From the NCBI GenBank assembly GCA_023375785.1, contig SZWC01007372.1, positions 64,908-128,907 on the forward strand: DNA of 64,000 bases. The letters run 5' to 3'. The stretch is from Penium margaritaceum (taxonomy: Eukaryota > Streptophyta > Zygnematophyceae > Desmidiales > Peniaceae). Each line of letters begins with the position of its first letter. Position 1 is the first letter of the stretch. The notes under the pieces are model-generated. The model was given only the letters and a program-made list of their open reading frames with translations. It was not told the DNA's origin and made no database searches. The translations under genes were made by a program, and so were the position numbers. Below are positions 58,221 to 64,000 of this stretch, piece by piece.

Positions 58221-58603
58221 TGTTGTGATTTGTGACGTTCTTGTACAGTCTACTGTGACTACTCGGACGTGTCCATACTCGTGCAGATCCCTGAGGCAGG
58301 CGGCCCTGGTGACACCGCCGCGACGACAAGCCAAAACAGTTGTTTTGGGCCGGCTTTAGGATAGCTTTTGGACTGCCGCGTGCGACACCCGCCGTGCGTC
58401 GCGGCAGGTATTTATGCCATGGACCTATCATTTGTCATTTTTCTCTGCATATGCTATATTGAAGCATTCTGACACTATGCCTTGTGTCTCCTAGCCAAAC
58501 CCTTGCCGGTGTGTGTATGTCCTGTGACTTTCGTCACCGTCTGATCAGGCACTGACGCCCGGTCACCTGCTATGTTGCTAGGAAGGTTCTACGCACTTTC
58601 TCA
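58221..58603 (+). repeat. Shared LTR between copia D and copia E
   Basis: 383 bp, TGTTGTGATTTG... to ...CACTTTCTCA. About 250 bp are missing relative to the D 5' LTR (between GCGACGAC and GCCAAAACAG). It is preceded by the D purine tract and followed by a primer site, so it is both the D 3' LTR and the E 5' LTR. Confidence 0.93.
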
Positions 58604-58615
58604 TAGTATCAGAGC
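58604..58615 (+). other. Copia E primer-binding site (one mismatch)
   Basis: TAGTATCAGAGC: the second base G is A compared with the site in A and D. Confidence 0.85.
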
Positions 58616-59529
58616 AGTGAGACAGCTCTCACTGAGCTGCACAGCAGAGCAACAGCAGTGAGAGTCACCGCTGCACCAGAGTTCTTAGGGTCTGTTGGAG
58701 ACGGCCGGTTGCCGTCAACGCACTCCACCCACCACGTGAGATCGCAGCTGCAGAGGTAGCAGCAGCGGCGTGTACCGCCACGCAGAGGCGCGTGGCGGCT
58801 GCAGTGCGTGCAACCGCCCTCCCAAAGCCGCAGCAGTAGAGCAGTAGCAGCAGAGGCGGCGGCAGCAGCAGCGCAGCAGCAGTGTGGTAGCAGCGGCGGC
58901 AGCAGTAGCGCAACAGCAGCGTCGGTAGCAGCAACGCAGCAGCGGCAGCGGCGGCAGCAGCATAGCAGCAGCAGCGGCAGTCGCGGCGGCCACAGCGGAG
59001 AAGCAGCGGCAGTAGCAACAGCAACAGCGTAGCAGTGGCAGCAACAGCAGCGCGCGGCGGCGGCAGCCAACAGCAGCTACAGCGCGCAGCAGCAGCTGCA
59101 GCGCGCAACAACAGTAGTAGCAGCATAGCCGCTGCTGCAACCGCTGCACACACAGCTATGCAGCTGCTGCTGCAGCTGATAGCACAACTGCAGTAGCAGC
59201 TGGGCGGAAGCTGCTGTGCAGCTTCCGTTGAGCTGCTGTGCAGCTTCCGTTGAGCTGCCGCGCGCCATCGCAAACCGGCTCCACACTCGCGCAGAACCAT
59301 GACAAAAAACCAAAAAAAAGGGAAGGAGGGGACGAGCTGACATCAGCATCATTGATTGCTGATGTCATCACGGCGTGCTGATGTCAGCAACCACTTGCTG
59401 ACGTCAGCATTACACTTAGCCAATTTTCATCCGGAAAGTCAAAAGTTGCCAGCGTTTCAACTTCTCGAGAAACACAGACGGTTTTGAAATCCAACAAACT
59501 TGACCTGTCGTCCCATAGCAAGCGGCGAC
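58616..59529 (+). other. Copia E CAG-rich leader
   Basis: CAGCAG/GGCGGC-rich. It has overlapping hairpins at 58775-58798 (9-bp arms CCGCCACGC) and 58794-58818 (GGCGGCTGCA against TGCAACCGCC, one mismatch). Minus-strand Cys/Leu/Ala frames are compositional. Confidence 0.85.
59335..59410 (+). promoter_or_regulatory. Copia E: four phased TGCTGACGTCAGCA-like motifs
   Basis: GCTGACATCAGCA, TGCTGATGTCATCA, TGCTGATGTCAGCA and TGCTGACGTCAGCA start near 59335, 59357, 59376 and 59396. The cluster ends 120 bp before the gag ATG at 59530. Confidence 0.87.
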
Positions 59530-60768
59530 ATGAGTTTGCCCAACGACAATGACAAGGGACCAGGTGATCCCTCCTCTTCTTCAGGGGTATTGAGCCCTCG
59601 CTCGCAGGCCATTGCTGACCTGCGTAGCCAGCAGGATGAGCTGCGTCGTCTGCAGCGAGAGCAGACTGACGCGATCCGCACGCTGACTGAGCTTCTACGT
59701 GCTCAGTCCACGGCTCCTTAACTGATTTTTGAGGGAGCTGCCAGCGTTGCGGCCTCTACCTAGCACTCGACCCAGGTGCCCGTGACAGCTGCTCCGCCTG
59801 CTTCACCTCCTGTTGTGGTTTCTCCACCACCTGCTGACCTCCTTGATGACGAGCCATTCATTCCAGGCTTTGAGGATGACTCCCAGGAGCAGGAGATTCG
59901 TCTTTTACAGGAGCGCCTCCGTCAGCTGCAGACGGGTACCCGGCCTCCACCCATGTCCCCGATACGATCGTCACCTGACTTCCCCGGTGATCACCCTCTC
60001 CCTGGAGTTTTTCCCGTCTCTCGCCCTCCTCAGCCTGTGCTTGCTCTCCCCACGGAGCGGCAGCCAAAGGAATTTGAGGCACCACCTCCACGATACACCA
60101 GCGAGGATGGCTTCGACTGCTGGGAGATCCTGTTTCAGGTGTGGGCCACTTCCGAGGGAGTGTGGCCTTACTACCACAGCCCATACCACTCTACACATCC
60201 AGCACAGGAACTGACAGCAGCCCGGGCCATGCGCAGACTTCTCTATGCCATGCCACGCGAGACTGTCGTCGACTTCCGCCCCTTCCTCGGCGAGGCTGGC
60301 ACAAGCACCGGAGCCAATCCTCGTGGAGGCTGGGATCTGGCGTTGTCCCTAGTAGCCGCAGAGACGCACGCCACGCGTGCGTCACACATTCGTGCTTTCC
60401 ACTCGCTCCATCAGGGGCCAGCAGAGCCTGCAACGGATTACTGGCGACGCGCCATGCGTATCTACACACGTCTGGGGACCTCAGGGGGCACACAGCTGTG
60501 GGCGCTTCAGACGATCATGCTCGGAGTTCGCCTGGAGTACACCGACATCTTCACACGGTACAGCGACGCTGCCCTCGAGCCTTTCTTAGCCACTATGGAG
60601 CTGCTCCCCTGGGCGCATCAGCTTTTCCTCCAGGTCACATCGGCCCGCGAGGCAGCAGTAGCGCATCAGGAGAATTCCCTCGCTACAACAGTCATCGCAT
60701 CACCACCATCTTCCCTCCTGTAGTCACCCTCATCCACCTCCATCACTACCTCATCTTCCTCCTCCTCT
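59530..60768 (+). pseudogene. Copia E Gag
   Basis: ATG at 59530 (MSLPNDNDKG). Coil SQAIADLRSQQDELRRLQ; core DCWEILFQVWATSEGVWPYY, ARAMRRLLYAMPRETVVDFRPF and HIRAFHSLHQGPAEPATDYW. In-frame stops: TAA at 59719, TAG at 59761 (CAA Gln in A and D) and TAG at 60721 (CAA Gln in B, TAA in D). Between 59776 and 60723 it is open for 315 codons. Confidence 0.93.
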
Positions 60769-62770
60769 TTGACCCCGTCTACACCCACACAGATGCAGGG
60801 CGTTGCAGCAGCTACCCAGGGGAAGAAGAAGAATAGGAGGCGCGGATCGGGTCAGCAGCAGCCATCATCCAGTGGTAGTAGTGGTCGTTCCGTGCACTGC
60901 TATAACTGTGGAGGCGCCCATCGCTACACCGAGTGCCAGCAGCCGCTTGACTGGGCGCGCATCACTCGTGGGCTTCACGCTGCCCATGCTTCTCGCACCG
61001 CGTCCGGCACGTCGCCCGCACACTCCTCTGGACGCGTGGCGACCACGACTGCAGCTGTTCCTGCGTCCTCACCAGCGAGCAACAGTGGTCCAGACCCACG
61101 CGACCACACCATCGCCGAGCTTCGTCATCTTTTGCCGCTTCGCTTTCAGGGAGGTGCGAGTGTGTTGTCATCGTCGAGTGGGTCACAGACTGCTTGTTCG
61201 TCCGTCCTCGTGACTTGTGATGACACGTGTGGGGGAGCACGGACCGCATGTGATGATGATGGGCCTGACTGCACTGACTGGATTCATGAATCTCACCTTC
61301 GTGATGTACGACGTTCCTTCCCACTGACGGTCCGGCGCCCCTCTGATGCCGAGTGTTCCATTGCTCGTTGTACAGTGACTTCCACCAGTCGTGACTCCGG
61401 TGGCACTTGGATCATCGATTCCGGTGCCACCCATCACATGACGTGTCGTTGTAGTGACTTTGTGGTACTTGGTCCTGTCACGTCTGTCCGTTCTGTTCGG
61501 ACAGGCTCTGGTCAGTCCTTGCCAGTCCACGGTGTTGGGGTTGTATGCTTTGATGGTCCGTCTGGCCCCCTGTATCTCTCTGACGTGCTATTTGTGCCTG
61601 ATCTTGAGCTCAGTCTGCTGTCTGTGCGTGCCTGCACACTGATGGGTCTCTCCGTTGAGCATACCGCTGATTCAGCGACTGTGACTGCTCTTGACACCCA
61701 TAGCATTGTCCTGCGTGCTTCAATTATAGATGATTTGTATCGCATTGCTCTGCCCTCCTCCCCTTGCTCTCCCTCCTCCTCTGGTCGCGTTTTTGTCACT
61801 GGTGATCTATCCCCGGAACACCAGCGGTTGCTTCACCGTTGTCTGTGTCACGTGGACTCCGACATTGTGTCCAAGCTCATTCGGACACAGCCTGCTCTCG
61901 GTCTTGATGTGGCTTCTTTCGAGAAGCCACCCAAGACCAACTGTCTTTTTTGCGCTCAGGGGAAGATGCACCGGTGCACTTACCCTGATTCGCGTTCCCG
62001 AGCACTGAGGCCTCTCGAGTTGGTCCACTTGGACCTGCTCGGTCCTCTCCCAGTCGAGTCCCTGTCCGAGAGGGGCCGGTATGTTCTGACACTGACTGAT
62101 GACTTCACCCGGATGCGGTGGGTCTACAGTCTTCGTCAGAAGAGCGACGCCGCCCTTGCGGTTTGGCTCTGGCTCGTGATGGCTGAGTGTCAGTCTCGCC
62201 ACACGCTACATACTTTTCGCTCGGATCGCGGCGGCGAGTTCCTCGGTGAGATGGACTCCTTCTTTGCTGAGCACGGCATTTTTCACCAGGTCTCCGATCC
62301 TGCTACCGTAGAGCAGAACGGTGTATCTGAGCGCTGGAACNCGTCAGAAGAGCGACGCCGCCCTTGCGGTTCGGCTCTGGCTCGTGATGGCTGAGTGTCA
62401 GTCTCGCCACACGCTACATACTTTTCGCTCGGATCGCGGCGGCGAGTTCATCGGTGAGATGGACTCCTTCTTTGCTGAGCACGGCATTTTTCACCAGGTC
62501 TCCGATCCTGCTACCGTAGAGCAGAACGGTGTATCTGAGCGCTGGAACCGCACCATGGAGGATGCGGTTCGCGCCATGCGGTCTGAGTGTGGTCTCCCGG
62601 AGTCCTTCACCTTCGAGGGCTTCGCCTACATGACTTGGGTCTGGAACTGCCTCCTGCATGGTCCACTTCCGAATCATGTTATACCGTACGAGCTCTGGTT
62701 TGGCCACCGTGCTGATCTTCGTCTCGCTCGCGTCTGGGGTTCCTTGGCCTCTATGTGGTACACCGAGGAC
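60769..62770 (+). pseudogene. Copia E CCHC, protease and integrase
   Basis: A frame of more than 520 codons, the best preserved of this family. Knuckle CYNCGGAHRYTEC (60898-60936); protease WIIDSGATHHM with Asp codon at 61417; integrase finger HRCLCHVDS ... CLFCAQGKMHR; VHLDLLGPL (first Asp), LTDDFTRMRWVY, RSDRGGEFLGE (second Asp), EQNGVSERWNRT (Glu). The single N at 62341 is followed by a repeat of the previous 207 bp, which shifts the apparent frame; after it the protein continues (FEGFAYMTWVWNCLLHG, PYELWFGHRADLRLARVWG) to a TAG at 62771 where A has Gln. Confidence 0.95.
62134..62548. other. Contig-overlap duplication around the single N at 62341
   Basis: 62134-62340 recurs as 62342-62548 with two or three base differences. 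Confidence 0.9.
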
Positions 62771-63250
62771 TAGCAGGGTTCCAAGGTCTCCCCTCGGGGT
62801 CGCTTGTGTGCCTTCATCGGCATCTCCCCGCGGTCGAAGGCCTGGTGCTTTTGGGACCCCACTCGCCGTCGTGTCATTGAGTCCCGTGACGCGCTGTTTT
62901 TTTAGTCACTCACATACCGTGGTCTGACTTCGATCAGAACCCTCTCCGCAGCTCATGTCCCTTCCTGTGAGGGTCCTCGGCGGATGGGGGAGACTTCTCC
63001 GCCAGCGACCATTCCTCGTCAGGCTGATGTGTCCGCTGGAGTCCCCTCTCGGTCTCCAACACTTGATGATCCGGCTATCATTGTCGTGAATCTAGAGATC
63101 CCGTCTGTTCAGCCTGTTTCACACCCCACAGGTGTCGTTGCTCTCACGCCTCCTCCTGCACCATCACCTGTGTCTACTGGCACCCCTACTCCAGCGTCTG
63201 ACCCAGTATAGCCCACTCCTGTCCCTACGTCGGCTGACACTCCTGTCTGA
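62771..63250 (+). pseudogene. Copia E integrase tail and linker
   Basis: KAWCFWDPTRRRVIESRDALFF then TAG at about 62903 (Glu in D), then a P/S/T/V linker with TAG at about 63209 (Gln in A) and TGA at 63248 (Ser in A). Confidence 0.85.
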
Positions 63251-64000
63251 GTGTCCGGGCCAGCCTTGCCTGCTGTCACACCCAGCTCTGTGTCCCCCAC
63301 ACACGCATCTCCTCGCACGGCATCTCCGGCTGCCTCGTCTCAGCCCTCACCAGCTGTGGTCGTACCTATTCCTGAGCCGGAGGTGCGTCCCTCGACCTCC
63401 AGTTACTCCCGTGAGCCCGGTGGCCGCCTTCAACCACTGGATTCCGGATCTCAGCGAGCCTCGGGTCCCGGACCCAGACGTTCCTCTCGCAGCATCGCAA
63501 GCGGTGATCCAGGCACAAAGGCCTTAGGCCTGAGTGTCCGCACTGAGATTATAGAGGTACACCCAGCGTGCCCCATAGGGCATGACCTGGTCACTCAGGA
63601 GTTCCATATCGCCTGTGATGCAGCAGCTGACCTCGTAGCCGTCAGGCCTGACACTGAGGTGTGTGCACTTGCCACGCAGAGTTTCCCCTCTATGGCACCT
63701 GACCCGGGCACATTGAGGGAGGATTTCTCATCGCAGGATGCTGATGCCTGGCGAGCTGCTTGCGAGGACGAGCTTCGCGCTATCCGAGAGCACAGAGTCT
63801 ACGAGCTGGTCGACCTTCCCCCTACGAGAACGGCGATTCATGTCAAGTGGGTCTTTCGCAAGAAGGTGAAGGTGGATGGCTCACTGGAACGCTACAAGGC
63901 CCGCTTGGTCGTCAAGGGGTACTCTCAGATTGAGGGAGTTGATTACACTGACACCTTTGCCCCTGTCGGCCGCATGACCTCAGCTCGAGCTCTGTTCGGT
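63251..64000 (+). pseudogene. Copia E linker end and RT start, open to the window edge
   Basis: 250 codons without a stop, cut only by the window end. It runs from the linker (YSREPGGRLQPLDSGSQR, GDPGTKALGLSVRTEI) through DADAWRAACEDELRAIREH into RT: VYELVDLPP, VKWVFRKKVKVDGSLERYKA, VVKGYSQIEGVDYTDTFAPV and GRMTSARALFG. The catalytic part of RT lies outside. Confidence 0.93.

Larger units (their letters stand above)
51072..58603 (+). mobile_element. Copia D: first unit of a D/E tandem
   Basis: Plus strand. 5' LTR 51072-51707, primer site, leader, gag-pol with many lesions, purine tract, and an LTR (58221-58603) that at once serves as the 5' LTR of copia E. At least 13 in-frame stops and several frameshifts are visible; 7 of the stops fall on Gln codons of relatives. 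It is inserted into the 5' LTR of copia C. Confidence 0.94.
58221..64000 (+). mobile_element. Copia E: second unit of the tandem, runs off the window
   Basis: It continues from the shared LTR through leader, Gag, CCHC, protease and integrase into RT, where the window ends. It is very close to A in sequence. Fewer lesions than D: stops at 59719, 59761, 60721, 62771, about 62903, about 63209 and 63248. Its 3' LTR, and then the rest of the copia C LTR, are predicted outside the window. Confidence 0.94.

Overview
The window is a repeat-dominated stretch of a large nuclear genome. Nothing in it looks prokaryotic: there are no operons, Shine-Dalgarno starts or rRNA/tRNA genes. The LTR retrotransposons carry a primer-binding site TGGTATCAGAGC, which matches the 3' end of plant-type initiator Met-tRNA, and their Gag-Pol order (Gag, CCHC, protease, integrase, RT, RNase H) is Ty1/copia. 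I infer a streptophyte (plant or charophyte alga); the species cannot be settled from this sequence.

Layout: 0.46-1.3 kb, decayed copia RNase H on + with a 62-bp tandem repeat inside it. 2.3-3.85 kb, an 18-bp minisatellite. 4.58-7.65 kb, the only region that looks like a host protein gene: a Q-, A- and S-rich reading frame on - with one in-frame TAG and a foldback near its 5' end. 8.0-8.8 kb, an inverted-repeat element. 10.2-10.97 and 19.2-20.6 kb, copies of an unknown repeat of about 450 bp, split by copia A (10,981-19,236, - strand). 19.7-19.96 kb, an orphan Ty3/gypsy Gag piece. 20.77-21.95 kb, a candidate non-autonomous DNA transposon. 23.0-30.1 kb, copia B (-). 33.1-33.8 kb, a 60-bp minisatellite. 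35.2-37.7 kb, two decayed copia pieces in opposite orientation. 39.68-40.53 kb, an uninterrupted (CT)n tract. 42.3-51.07 kb, copia C (-), a second family. 51.07-64.0 kb, copias D and E (+), joined in tandem through one shared LTR and inserted into the 5' LTR of C; E runs off the window.

Copia A, B, D and E are one family (LTR beginning TGTTGTG, about 640 bp); C is a distinct but related family (LTR beginning TGTTGG, about 850 bp). Every copy is broken by stops, frameshifts or deletions, and the most common stop is TAG where a relative has a Gln codon. All have a long CTG/CAG-rich leader between primer site and gag. In A, B, D and E the leader ends in four copies of a palindromic TGCTGACGTCAGCA-like motif spaced about 20 bp apart, always about 120 bp before the gag ATG. 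This module, overlapping leader hairpins, the LTR-flush 218/227-bp duplication around A, and the D/E tandem are the most unusual signals.

Assembly caution: there are six single-N joins (8283, 11424, 17306, 29701, 44710, 62341). Five are flanked by a direct duplication of about 210-360 bp, as expected when overlapping contigs are placed end to end. A 268-N gap removes part of the RT of copia A. Local duplications and frame changes at these points should not be read as biology.
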